Shown here: positions 47,692 through 57,256 of the stretch, in pieces
Layout: every line of letters starts with the position of its first letter
How positions within the stretch are numbered: position 1 is the stretch's first letter
Assembly (NCBI RefSeq): GCF_009903685.1
Contig: NZ_JAAABI010000006.1
Location: forward strand, 62,001 to 126,000
Direction: 5' to 3'
DNA: 64,000 bases
From: Flagellimonas ochracea
GTDB lineage: Bacteria > Bacteroidota > Bacteroidia > Flavobacteriales > Flavobacteriaceae
Made by a program: the position numbers and the translations under genes
The notes under the pieces: model-generated
What the model was told of the DNA's origin: nothing
Databases searched by the model: none
The model's input: the letters and a program-made list of their open reading frames with translations, nothing else

Positions 47692-48651
47692 CTATTTATA
47701 TTGTTCCACGGGTTCACATAGAATGAATACCCCCTTAATTGCACTATCCTCTTGTATGAGTACATGAAAAATTCCGAATGATTCCAATAACCTAGATGAT
47801 TTGCCGTCAGGTTCTACGGGAATTTCTTCATTTAGTAAAGGCAATAAAAATGTTACCTCGGATGAAGTTTGATTTTGAAAATATAGCATTGATCCTCTAT
47901 CGACACGGATAATACCCGGACTGATCTTTTTATTCTTTAAAGTAAAATTGGGGTCAGCGTTTATTTCTTTTGATGAGATACTCCATAAAACTATTGTGGT
48001 AATCAGGGTAATTGAAAAAAACCACAATAAGCCCTTTCTGAAGAAGTTTATGGTCTCCATTGACACTTGATGATTTTGAACCATTTTACCAAGAGGATAT
48101 CCATATGCCACATGGCCTAGATATGCCGCAATCAACGCCATTGGTTTGCCTGTAAGACCAAATAATTTCCCAAAGGGAGAGATTACAAAAATGGTCTCCA
48201 AGAGTAATGCATAAAAAACCGCCCACCACATATTCCTGCCTTTCATAAACAAGGCATACATAATACCAAAAGTAATTCCATTTGAAAAATGATAAAGCCA
48301 GCCTATCAAGTCTGAAAATGAAGTGCTTACGGTCGCATCGGTCAACCACATCCCATACATGGAAATCGGTGCGAATATGCGGCTACCCATAAGCATAAAA
48401 GGAATGCGAATAAGGTCATATCCTATTGTTCCAACCAGACCACCCAGGAATCCTAAAAGCAAAACATGCAACAATCCGTCCTTTTTATACCATAAAAACC
48501 CTGCTGTGAAAATCAATAACAGTAAAGACGGTAAAAACAAAATATAGGTAGATTGATGCATTTGAATAACGCCGTACATCTTTAATAGCAAGATTCCTCC
48601 AGAAGGAAGGCATAATAGAAACAACAATATTTTGGTTATAATGATTCTCAT
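47692..48651 (-). CDS. membrane protein with C-terminal beta domain
   Basis: A 319-residue protein with six or seven helices in residues 1-225, then a soluble beta domain of about 85 residues (PNFTLKNKKISPGIIRVDRG to the C-terminus) with a cupredoxin-like pattern but no clear copper ligands. Unrecognised family. First gene of the operon with the membrane protein and phosphodiesterase; the promoter should lie before 48651, about 110 bp from the IS right end. Confidence 0.6.
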   Translation of the reverse strand: MRIIITKILLFLLCLPSGGILLLKMYGVIQMHQSTYILFLPSLLLLIFTAGFLWYKKDGLLHVLLLGFLGGLVGTIGYDLIRIPFMLMGSRIFAPISMYGMWLTDATVSTSFSDLIGWLYHFSNGITFGIMYALFMKGRNMWWAVFYALLLETIFVISPFGKLFGLTGKPMALIAAYLGHVAYGYPLGKMVQNHQVSMETINFFRKGLLWFFSITLITTIVLWSISSKEINADPNFTLKNKKISPGIIRVDRGSMLYFQNQTSSEVTFLLPLLNEEIPVEPDGKSSRLLESFGIFHVLIQEDSAIKGVFILCEPVEQYK

Positions 48652-48807
48652 TTCGGTTGAACTTATCTGAAAGCCCTTGTGAAGATTAGTAATGGAATAC
48701 TCTGGGGAAAAGAGTCTATTGGGGACTATAATATAATGATATTTAATTACTTACGAAAATCCTGTACGTCTTCAAACGAATTAGGACTGGCCCGGTCTAA
48801 AGTTAAG

Positions 48808-49785
48808 TCATAGTTTCAACTTTTGAATTTGGTGCTCTTTCCTTCTTTTGAGCATCGTTCTTTTCTTTATCAATTTACGGTTTTCCAATATTTTCTTGTC
48901 CCGTCCAAAATATACGGTCGCTGGGGTCAGGTTGTCCAATGATTCGTGGTATCTCCTGTTGTCGTAATAGTCCACGAACTCTTCCAATCTTTCCTTTAGC
49001 TCCCCCGGCAGATAGTAGTTGTCCAGTTTGATGATGTTCTTCATCGAACGGTGGTAACGCTCTATCTTGCTCTGCGTCAGTGGATGGTTCGGTTTTCCGC
49101 GGATATGCTCCATCTCCCTTTCCTTTATGAACTCCTTCAGTTCGCCACTGATGTAACAGGGCCCGTTGTCGGACAGCAGTCTTGGCATTTTCTCCTTGGG
49201 CAACGATACCTTTTCCAATGCCCTTGCCACCGTTTTCTCCACATCTCCGGCGTTCATCGAGGGACAGAGTTCCCAATGGACGATATAACGGCTGTAATCG
49301 TCCAATATGGTCGAGAGATGGTACCAGCCCCACCCGACAATCTTCAGGTAGGTAAAGTCCGTCTGCCACATCTGGTGCACCCTTGTGGTCTTGTCCCTGT
49401 ACTCCTGTGGGGCGGCCATGGTATCAAAGGCCGGGGATGTCACCAGTCCAAGGGACTTCAGTATGCGGTAGACACTGCTCTCTGAGATATAGTATTCCCG
49501 TTCATCGGTCATCTTGCAGGCAAGTCCACGGTAGGATTCCTCCGGGAAGTCCAGGGCCATCTCCACGACCTCCAACCTGACCTTGTCGGGGATCCTGTTC
49601 CAATAGGTATTGCGTGCCCTATGGTTGGGTGCAAGTCCGTCAAAGCCACCTTCGAGGTACTTGCCGTACCAGTTGTAGAAGGTGCTCTTGTTTATCCCTA
49701 TTTCCTTCAATGTCCTGTTCACGCCTATCTCGGATGTCTCCACCAGATGTATGATCTCATATTTCTCCTTTTGGGTAAATCGCAT
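48808..49785 (-). CDS. IS3-like transposase OrfB, copy 2
   Basis: 325 residues, about 95 percent identical to the protein at 17815-18792. The DDE motifs WQTDFTYL, LLSDNGPC and QSKIERYHRS are intact. Differences include L for R after ILKS and S for G next to the catalytic Glu. Confidence 0.93.
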   Translation of the reverse strand: MRFTQKEKYEIIHLVETSEIGVNRTLKEIGINKSTFYNWYGKYLEGGFDGLAPNHRARNTYWNRIPDKVRLEVVEMALDFPEESYRGLACKMTDEREYYISESSVYRILKSLGLVTSPAFDTMAAPQEYRDKTTRVHQMWQTDFTYLKIVGWGWYHLSTILDDYSRYIVHWELCPSMNAGDVEKTVARALEKVSLPKEKMPRLLSDNGPCYISGELKEFIKEREMEHIRGKPNHPLTQSKIERYHRSMKNIIKLDNYYLPGELKERLEEFVDYYDNRRYHESLDNLTPATVYFGRDKKILENRKLIKKRTMLKRRKEHQIQKLKL

Positions 49786-49799
49786 GTACTTCCTCCATT

Positions 49800-50147
49800 T
49801 TACCCTAAGCCATTGGTACCTTTTTTGAGCACCAGGTTCTGCAGCAACAGTTCGGCCACGGTTTCCTTGAGCTGGGAGTTCTCCCCACGCAATTCCTTTA
49901 CCTCACTGGTATTGGCCTCGCGCATGGTGTCGCCCATAAGTCATTTTTTTCCTGCTTCAAGAAAATCCTTGCTCCAACGGTAGTACAGTGCCGGGGCAAT
50001 ACCCTCACGCCGACAGATGCCGGATACCGATTCCTCTCCCTTGAACCCTTCCAGCACGATACGGATCTTTTCCTCGGCGGAGAACTTCCTCCTTGTATTC
50101 CTTTTGATGTCCTTTACGATTGATTCCGTGTTCTTCTTCTTTGTCAT
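49800..50147 (-). pseudogene. IS3-like OrfA, copy 2, with premature stop
   Basis: Starts like the intact copy (MTKKKNTESIVKDIKRNTRR) but stops after 68 residues: the codon matching CGC of copy 1 is TGA (complement of 49941-49943), within AAAAAATGACTT. The remaining 47 codons to the normal stop at 49800 are open. So copy 2 probably cannot move on its own, but OrfA of copy 1 could act in trans. Confidence 0.85.
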
Positions 50148-50259
50148 TTTAAGTGATTTAAATGGTTAATGAATCCATCTTCAAGGCTAGCCTTGAAGAT
50201 GACAAAACCATCACTTAACTTTAGATCAGCTTCAGTCCACTTTTAGTTGAAGATTTGCA

Positions 50260-50704
50260 CTCCATGCTTATCCAATTTTCAATCATTACATTATTTTTGG
50301 ATACATTTTGGATACATCAATATGGTTGTTACAAAGAGATGATTTTTTAATTTCAGTATAGCTTCCCGTTCAACCCCTTTTTTTATTGATGGGTCTCTTC
50401 AAGGAATTTAATTTTTCTATTTGATTGTTCCAAATTTCAAAAATTCCAATGTTTTTCAATCTTTTAAGCGAGACCTAAATCATCCGTGAGATTGCATCCA
50501 AAAAAAATAATGCCCCATAATACAACCCAAGTTCAAGGTAAATAAGATTCTTATCCCTTTACCAATTGCTATTAGAGTTTTTGAACTTCCAATGTCTTTA
50601 ACCAAATCCATAATATCTAAATGGAATCGAGTCTTTATGTCATTCTTGTGATTCCCTTCTTTAAATCAAATGTTGCTCTTGCATCATTAAAAGATATCCA
50701 TAAA
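50260..50704. other. intergenic stretch with an 11-bp tandem repeat, no gene found
   Basis: No coding frame stands out. TTTTGGATACA is repeated in tandem at 50295-50316. Most of this segment is AT-rich and looks like decayed DNA next to the IS. Confidence 0.4.
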
Positions 50705-50730
50705 TAAAGGGAGTCCGAAGACTCCCTTTA
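50705..50730. terminator. strong hairpin, likely bidirectional terminator
   Basis: An 11-bp perfect stem (TAAAGGGAGTC paired with its complement) and CGAA loop. No nearby coding gene reads into it from the left, so it may end a small RNA or read-through from the IS side. Confidence 0.5.
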
Positions 50731-50930
50731 ATAGCTAATTCAAACAATCCAAACGAAGAATAAACTCAATGGATTGAAAATAATAATCTAAAATAATAGA
50801 TTGACTGATGCACTTATTGACAAATGATTTGAAGGACTTCAAATATGATGTAAGGCAACCTAAATATTGATTAACAATAATTAGAAATAATCATAAAAAA
50901 TAAAATTTACCGCCCAACACCCACTATTCA

Positions 50931-50960
50931 AAAAAACCATCCTTAATAGGGTGGTTTTTT
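50931..50960 (-). terminator. terminator of the SusCD operon
   Basis: A stem of 12 bp (AAAAAACCATCC with GGGTGGTTTTTT, one G-U) lies 36 bp beyond the stop of the last lipoprotein gene of the minus-strand SusC/SusD operon, followed by T residues in that direction. Confidence 0.8.
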
Positions 50961-50995
50961 ACGTTTCACTTCAAATAATCTAAAATCTTCCCATC

Positions 50996-51883
50996 CTAAT
51001 TCTTAACCAGTATAAATGTTTGGTTAGTTGCAAAACCAACAAATTCGAGATTCAGTGTAATGCTCCCTGTACAAGTACCAACACTTCCTACACCGATTAC
51101 ATCAATAGGAATTCCATAGTCAAAAGGCTCATTAACCTTCATGGTGGCACTTCCAGTGGAAGGATCAATTGTAACTTCCATATACGAAGTGCCTGTATTT
51201 GCAATGAAGGGATTGTTTGTCGATAAAATTCGGAACGTGAAGTTTGAAACAAATTGAACTGGCACTACATCCCCAGGTACATAATCTACCCAAACATCTT
51301 CTACAACGGTATAATTTCCGTCAAATAATGAGGCATCTGCAAGTTCACAAAAAAACTGTGCAGAATACGCAAAAGGAGAATTAAAAAATGAACCGTTTAG
51401 TACAGTTCCAGCAGCCCTATTGGTAAACTCTCTTCCATCGGTTAATTTGGCTGCTAAGCGAATATTGAAAGAGTCTGCACTGTCATAATCACCATTTTGA
51501 AGACCTAGTGCATTAAGAGCCTCCGACAAAGAAATCGAAATATCTCCTCGAGGTAATCCAAAGGGACCAGTTGAAAAAGTTGAAGCCGATACGGTCTTTA
51601 CCAAAGTTTCATTTTCTCCAATCCCATCATTGATAAAAGTCATGTAAATATCAATTTCTGATAGAAGTTCGCCATTTTCAGCATCCTGTACTTCCAAAGT
51701 GACACTCCATTCTTTAGCGGGGTCAAAAAAATCAAATGTAGAGCTGTTTACAGATATTGTTCTGAGAACAACGCCATTTGGGGTAGTTGCAAGTACTTCC
51801 TCCACTAATTTTTCTTCAGAACTGCAAGAAAAAAACAGAATGGACAGAGTCAACAGGTAGATATATTTTTTTAGATTTTTCAT
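50996..51883 (-). CDS. SusCD-associated surface lipoprotein
   Basis: A 295-residue lipoprotein: signal with lipobox around LSILFFSCSSEEKL (Cys near residue 20). The rest is beta-rich. No recognised family, but it is the third gene of the SusC/SusD operon, 33 bp after SusD. Such third genes commonly bind the substrate on the surface. Confidence 0.75.
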   Translation of the reverse strand: MKNLKKYIYLLTLSILFFSCSSEEKLVEEVLATTPNGVVLRTISVNSSTFDFFDPAKEWSVTLEVQDAENGELLSEIDIYMTFINDGIGENETLVKTVSASTFSTGPFGLPRGDISISLSEALNALGLQNGDYDSADSFNIRLAAKLTDGREFTNRAAGTVLNGSFFNSPFAYSAQFFCELADASLFDGNYTVVEDVWVDYVPGDVVPVQFVSNFTFRILSTNNPFIANTGTSYMEVTIDPSTGSATMKVNEPFDYGIPIDVIGVGSVGTCTGSITLNLEFVGFATNQTFILVKN

Positions 51884-51916
51884 AATTTATGATTTATAGA
51901 ACATTGTTTTGGTAAT

Positions 51917-53650
51917 TTAGTTGGCCATTGGAAATGACGGCCCGCTTGGATTAGTGTCCCAGAACACCTGGACCTCTACATTAGATTTTTGAGAGATATT
52001 GGAGTTTGAGTTCACCGCTTGATTGGGATAGAACATAGATCTAGGAAAATTTCCAGGATTAGGTTCCCGATTTGGTTGAAGGGTTGCAGGATAGCCTGTT
52101 CTCCTATAAAAATTATACACTTCTATTCCGTTACCGTAGTGGGAAACAAAATAGTTCTCTCCAAAAATATTCCACTGATCTGTACCCGACGCTGCTGCAA
52201 AGGAAGCAACTACACCATTTACGAAATTCGCAATATCAGAATCGCTTGGCTCCAATGATAGATCGGAATTGGTATCATTAGAGGCTAAGCTTCTTACTTT
52301 GGCAATTTGTTTAGTCAAGCCAGCCTCAAAAAATATTTGAGCTTCACTTACATTACCTTCCAAAAGGGCAATTTCCGCTCTCCAGAAGTCAACCATAAAA
52401 GCGTCGAGTATTGGTGTAATTCCGTTGCCTCCAGCTCCTAAAGATGCCACATTGGAAGATTGTCCAACTGGACTAAAACTGCTATCATCAAAGCGTCCAC
52501 CTACCGGATAAACCCCCCATGTCGATCGTAATAGACCATCTGGCGGGGTGCCTTCATCATCACCATGGTCACGACCCCAATAACCATTAGGCAAGCTACA
52601 GAAAGTAAACCCTCCATCCACATAGTGTGCTGGCGCAGTTTGCAAAGAACAACGAATAGTTTGTTCGTTAGGTTCAATCTCTTGTCCGGGAACCTGGGCC
52701 GTTTGACGATAAAAATAATACCTTATTCTGGGATCATTATTGATTTGCATTTGGTTCATTAACCAGTTGGAGGTATAATCCGAACCACCGGTAGGCGCAT
52801 AATTTAATCCATATCTGGGATGTCTATTGTCTGGCAAGGCTGCACTGGTTCCAGGCCAATTCCAGTCAAAATCATCAGACGAATCCTGAATGAAGGTTCC
52901 AGAAGCCACAATCGTTTTGAATTCATCAATTGCACCAGGATTCACAAGTCTTGTCTGCAATAACAATTTCAATTTTAATGTATTAGCTGCTTTTACCCAT
53001 TTTGAATAGTCATTTGCATAAAAGAAATCTGTTGGTGGATCTGCTGATGCCGAATTAGTGAAATTAACAATTGCCCGATCTAATAGCACAAAAGCGGTAT
53101 CGTATACTGATGCGCCACTATCTAAAACAGGGTTTAAGATTTCAGGGGCCCTTACAGCTTCTGTATAGGGAATATCACCAAAAAAATCTACCAAGGAAGA
53201 GATAATATAAGCTTCTATGAACTGAGCTATCCCCAAATGTCTGGTCAGGCCAGCTTCTTCCGCGGTGGGGGTCATAGTCCGAATATCGAATAGAATCCCT
53301 TGATATGCATTGATCCACTCATCATCAAAATCACTATCCTGATAGGCACTGGCATAATCCCTGCTTCGCATTTGCATGACCCTTGTAAGTTCCATTCCCA
53401 AGGGAGAAAGACCATCACCATTTTGAAATCCCCCCGTAACAAATCCATCACCTGCATCTCCATTTGCATCCCCGTCTATTTGTCTTGCAAAATCTTCTTG
53501 AATTGAATTTAGAAAGAAATCGGGAACCGCCTTATCAGGGGTCAAGAAATTGGGGTCTTGTGTAAGGTCCAGCTCCGTTGTCTCGCAGGAAAACAATACC
53601 ATCAAAGAAGTCATAAGACCGAATATTTTGTATCCTATAATATTTTTCAT
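51917..53650 (-). CDS. SusD/RagB-family nutrient-binding lipoprotein
   Basis: A 577-residue lipoprotein (LMVLFSCETTELDLTQDPNF). The N-terminal region with LTQDPNFLTP and the TPR-like helices (VKAANTLKLKLLLQTRLV) and the late FAAASGTDQWNIFGENYFVSHYGNGIEVYNFYRRTGYP region mark SusD_2-type proteins. It covers the SusC channel and captures oligosaccharide, peptide or other ligands. It follows SusC after 19 bp. Confidence 0.92.
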   Translation of the reverse strand: MKNIIGYKIFGLMTSLMVLFSCETTELDLTQDPNFLTPDKAVPDFFLNSIQEDFARQIDGDANGDAGDGFVTGGFQNGDGLSPLGMELTRVMQMRSRDYASAYQDSDFDDEWINAYQGILFDIRTMTPTAEEAGLTRHLGIAQFIEAYIISSLVDFFGDIPYTEAVRAPEILNPVLDSGASVYDTAFVLLDRAIVNFTNSASADPPTDFFYANDYSKWVKAANTLKLKLLLQTRLVNPGAIDEFKTIVASGTFIQDSSDDFDWNWPGTSAALPDNRHPRYGLNYAPTGGSDYTSNWLMNQMQINNDPRIRYYFYRQTAQVPGQEIEPNEQTIRCSLQTAPAHYVDGGFTFCSLPNGYWGRDHGDDEGTPPDGLLRSTWGVYPVGGRFDDSSFSPVGQSSNVASLGAGGNGITPILDAFMVDFWRAEIALLEGNVSEAQIFFEAGLTKQIAKVRSLASNDTNSDLSLEPSDSDIANFVNGVVASFAAASGTDQWNIFGENYFVSHYGNGIEVYNFYRRTGYPATLQPNREPNPGNFPRSMFYPNQAVNSNSNISQKSNVEVQVFWDTNPSGPSFPMAN

Positions 53651-53669
53651 TTTTCTATCTTTTTTATTT

Positions 53670-56600
53670 TTAGAATGTTGCTTTTACGCTGAATCCGTAT
53701 CTTCTTGAGCTTGGACCGTTTAGAAAATCAAACCCAAAACCATTACCTACACCTGTTCCGGAAACATTTGGATCAAAGTTTGCGCCATCTGGGGTATTAA
53801 TGGCATCATACCATAGGTTGAAACCCGACACGGTAAATGATAGCGATCCAAGTGGAGTCCTATCTAAAAATTTCTTAGGAAGTGAATACCCCAACGATAA
53901 TTCTTGTAATCTTATAACTGTGGCATCAAATACCTGTAGTTCTGAGGGTCCATTGAGGATATTATTGAAAAAATAATCTGAGTTATTGATTTGGACATCG
54001 TTGATACGGCCATCGCTAGCCTGCACACCTTGAAGAACAAAGGTGTTTTCTCTATCTATTGTCTCCACAATCAGGCCTCGACCCAGCAAGGTAGAAATAG
54101 TACCGGAATATATATCCCCCCCATGAGTATAGTTCAATTGAAAACCCAGTGTGAAATTCTTGTAGGAGAAGGTGTTGATTATGTTCGCAACCCAATCTGG
54201 GTTTGGGTCTCCAATAACTCCATCCTGTGGATCTTGCACATAATCTCCAATAGCATTTATCACGAACTCTCCATTAGCATCCCGAAGGATTCGAGAACCA
54301 TAAATGACCCCTAAAGGCTCTCCCTCTATTGCTGCATTGCCCAAGTTGCCAAATCCAGAATATACTATCAAGTCAGTATCTTGACCAAGATCAGTCACCT
54401 CACTTTCATTGGCAGTAAAATTAAAATTGGTCTTCCAATCAAAATCACCTTCTGCATTGCCTCTAAATAGATTAAGTCCTAAATCTATTTCTATTCCTTC
54501 TCCTTTTATCTCTCCAACATTGGTGTTTGTTTGAAAAAACCCCGAGGAGGGATCCAATGGCTGCGATACAATTAAGTCACTAGTTATTCTCTTATAAACC
54601 GACACATCCAGTGTTACTTTTCCACTGTACCAACGTGATTCAATACCAGCTTCAATCTCGTCTACCCTTTCTGGTTTAAGGTTTGGATTACCGAGTGTTA
54701 AACTGGTTGTGTTGGTTACTATATTAGTTCCGGTATCGTCCTGAAAATCCTGAGTGTCTAAAACCAACCTGTTTGCCACAGGATAATTATCAGAATTAGC
54801 ATCAGGAAATCCAGCTGAGGTACCATAACCTGCACGAAACTTAAGGTAGTTTAGTATTTTGTCGCTCTTCAATCCATCAATAGCAGTTGTCGGCACGAAG
54901 GAAAGGCTCGCGCTAGGATAGAAAAGAGATCTATTTTCTTTTGTTAAGTTGGATACCCAATCATTCCTTCCAGCTAGAGTTAAAAAAACATAATTGTCGT
55001 AATCAAATTCCATTTGACCGTAAAGTCCCACAAGATTTCTCTCTGAAGACCCCTGGATCTCATTTTGATTTAAGAAGTTGAAATGTTGCAGCACCCCAAA
55101 TGCTTGTTGGGCGTCACTTGCGACTCCTTGTTGTTCAAATAGCTCTCTTCTGGAATTAACTCCTATGTTAAAGGTGGTTCCTATCTTTTCGGTAAGGTCA
55201 TAATCACCATTGATCGCAAAGTTGTGGTCCCATATCGTATTTGTATTGTTCCAAGTCTCATAAATTCCACTGGCCAATCTTGGCTGCGGAACATTACCGT
55301 TCACGCCTCCCTTGTTTTGATAGTTCAAGTTGTTTTCACTATATACATCAATCCCAGCACGATAGATAACATTCAGATTATCATTCAATTCATACTGAAG
55401 TGATGCTTGTCCAAAAATCCTATTGGTTTCTTGCTCAGTACCGGCATTGTTTACTGTCCAAATTGGGTGTTGTATATCATTGCCATTGCGGTAGTAAATA
55501 CTGCGCCCATCGATAGGGCTCTGGAACGGGAGACCAAGCACATCAATACTACGTGGGGTAAAGAATAGGTCACCGAATACAGAAGATCCAGATCCAGTCG
55601 CCCCATTGCCCTGACTTAAGGCCACAGGGGGAGAAACGAATTTTGTCCTGGCAAAGTTTAGAGTTCCAGTAACACTGAATTTATTGCTGAGCAATGCACG
55701 ACCGCCAACTCCTAAATTGTTTCGGTTAAGACTATTGCCCGGAGTGAACCCATTATCCTTCAGGTACCCATAATTAGCATTATACGAAACTTTCCCACTT
55801 TCTGAAGATCCACTAACATTGATTGAAGTATTGATAACGCTTCCTGTTCTGAAGAAGTTCTCAAAACTATCATATGGTTGCCATTTATATCTTGCACCAG
55901 AAAATTCAGGAAAAGCCTGCTGACCCGCAGTGGATGTAGAGTAAGGGTGAGGTAGCGTGCCTTGGTCATCGAAGGCTGAACTATTGCCCCAACCCGCCAC
56001 ACCGTCTCTATCAAAGCTTGGGCCCCAGTTACTGAAGAACCAACCAAAGGATTGGTCAAAACCTCCACCATATTGATCCTGATAATTGGGTGTAGAGGCT
56101 ATTTCATTGAAGAAAAAGGAAGAGTTTAGAGTAATTTCGGTTTTCTTAGCTCCTTGTGCACCGCTACCCGTCTTTGTAGTAATCAGTATCACTCCGTTTC
56201 GACCTAAAGAACCATAAAGGGTTGCGGCAGCCAAACCTTTTAGCACATTCACACTCTCAATACTATTAGGATCTAAATCCAAAAACCTGCTGGAGCCATT
56301 ATTGCCATTGATAAAATCTTGTCGCTCCCCTTGCCTACCTGAGGTATTGGTGTCTGCATTAAATGGCACTCCGTCCACAATAAAGAGAGGTTGATTACTT
56401 TGGCTGAAAGAATTGAATCCCCTAATTATAATATTTGTACCTGACCCTGAAAGACCACTTTGTTGAGTAATGTTGACACCAGAGGCCTTACCTAATAAGA
56501 CTCTTCCAATATCCCCTTCGGCTCTTTGTTCAATTTGTTCGGATCCAACTTCTGCCACAGCATAACCAAGAGCTTGTTTTTCTCTTTTGATACCCAGTGC

Positions 56601-56927
56601 AGTTACTACGACCTCTTCCAGTGTCTGGGTATCTTCCTCCATCTGGACATTAATCGTATTTCCCGCACCGACCAACCTTGTAGTGCTCCTTTGTCCTATA
56701 TAGGTATATACAAGGGTTTGACCCTCACTCGCTCGTATTGTGTATGCTCCGTTAAAATCGGTTTGGGTTCCCTCAAGGGTACCTTGAACGACTATGTTTA
56801 CGCCTGGTAATGGTATCCCATTTTGGTCCGTTACATTACCGGAAATTAAATTGTCTTGAGCTATGACGTTTATGCTCATTAATACAAAACCCCACAAGAA
56901 AAGGGGAATCCTTAATTGTTTTCTCAT
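53670..56927 (-). CDS. SusC/RagA-family TonB-linked outer-membrane receptor
   Basis: A 1085-residue TonB-dependent transporter. Signal peptide (MRKQLRIPLFLWGFVLMSINVIA), then carboxypeptidase-regulatory-like domain (ISGNVTDQNGIPLPGVNIVV), TonB box TLEEVVVTALGIKREKQALG, plug, and a 22-strand barrel with the usual SusC motifs (SGSGTNIIIRGFNSFSQSNQPL, NVLKGLAAATLYGSLGRNGV) and aromatic C-terminus (YGFSVKATF). It imports a bulky substrate with SusD. First gene of the operon; a LytTR two-component system is transcribed divergently. Confidence 0.96.
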   Translation of the reverse strand: MRKQLRIPLFLWGFVLMSINVIAQDNLISGNVTDQNGIPLPGVNIVVQGTLEGTQTDFNGAYTIRASEGQTLVYTYIGQRSTTRLVGAGNTINVQMEEDTQTLEEVVVTALGIKREKQALGYAVAEVGSEQIEQRAEGDIGRVLLGKASGVNITQQSGLSGSGTNIIIRGFNSFSQSNQPLFIVDGVPFNADTNTSGRQGERQDFINGNNGSSRFLDLDPNSIESVNVLKGLAAATLYGSLGRNGVILITTKTGSGAQGAKKTEITLNSSFFFNEIASTPNYQDQYGGGFDQSFGWFFSNWGPSFDRDGVAGWGNSSAFDDQGTLPHPYSTSTAGQQAFPEFSGARYKWQPYDSFENFFRTGSVINTSINVSGSSESGKVSYNANYGYLKDNGFTPGNSLNRNNLGVGGRALLSNKFSVTGTLNFARTKFVSPPVALSQGNGATGSGSSVFGDLFFTPRSIDVLGLPFQSPIDGRSIYYRNGNDIQHPIWTVNNAGTEQETNRIFGQASLQYELNDNLNVIYRAGIDVYSENNLNYQNKGGVNGNVPQPRLASGIYETWNNTNTIWDHNFAINGDYDLTEKIGTTFNIGVNSRRELFEQQGVASDAQQAFGVLQHFNFLNQNEIQGSSERNLVGLYGQMEFDYDNYVFLTLAGRNDWVSNLTKENRSLFYPSASLSFVPTTAIDGLKSDKILNYLKFRAGYGTSAGFPDANSDNYPVANRLVLDTQDFQDDTGTNIVTNTTSLTLGNPNLKPERVDEIEAGIESRWYSGKVTLDVSVYKRITSDLIVSQPLDPSSGFFQTNTNVGEIKGEGIEIDLGLNLFRGNAEGDFDWKTNFNFTANESEVTDLGQDTDLIVYSGFGNLGNAAIEGEPLGVIYGSRILRDANGEFVINAIGDYVQDPQDGVIGDPNPDWVANIINTFSYKNFTLGFQLNYTHGGDIYSGTISTLLGRGLIVETIDRENTFVLQGVQASDGRINDVQINNSDYFFNNILNGPSELQVFDATVIRLQELSLGYSLPKKFLDRTPLGSLSFTVSGFNLWYDAINTPDGANFDPNVSGTGVGNGFGFDFLNGPSSRRYGFSVKATF

Positions 56928-57066
56928 TTTAAATAGTTTGAGTTATTTGAGTTAGATAATCACGAATGTATTGTGATGTTCCTCACTATTAGGGCGGAAT
57001 GATTTAAGTGCTACGGATTTTGATTTGAATAATTGATAAATCGCTGTGTAGCTATCTATAGAGCGG

Positions 57067-57166
57067 TTTCAAACTACATTCAGGTGTTGAAGCTTTTATA
57101 TCATCAAAGCTTTAAACTACTCTATAAATGATTTCTATCAACACATATTGATGTAAGCATCAATAT
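57067..57166. promoter_or_regulatory. repeats between the SusC and LytTR operons
   Basis: Within the 329-bp divergent gap, AAGCTTT occurs at 57090 and 57107 (17 bp apart), TTT(C)AAACTAC occurs at 57067 and 57111, and a perfect 9-bp inverted repeat (ATATTGATG/CATCAATAT, 4-nt gap) lies at 57145-57166. LytTR proteins bind direct repeats, so these may be the sites of the adjacent regulator. Inference only. Confidence 0.4.
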
Positions 57167-57256
57167 CATGATTTAAGCGAATTCCTATTATTTCTGCGTT
57201 GTCCTTTTATTCTTAACTTGTATAAAAAAGTATGTTCAAATACATAATTTGAAAAG

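Larger units (their letters stand above)
48763..50259 (-). mobile_element. IS3-like insertion sequence, copy 2 (1497 bp)
   Basis: Same element as 17341-18837 but inverted, same length. The ends are TGTACGTC (left) and the complement of TGCAAATC (right). Flanks are TCC and CTC; a TCC duplication appears if the right end is shifted by one base, so a true target duplication is possible. orfB is intact; orfA has a stop. Confidence 0.87.

Noticed and set aside
18838-48762. Composite transposon made of the two inverted IS copies
   Set aside because: Copy 1 lacks a target duplication, the copies differ by about 5 percent at protein level, and the enclosed block contains its own separate border signs, so movement as one unit is not supported.
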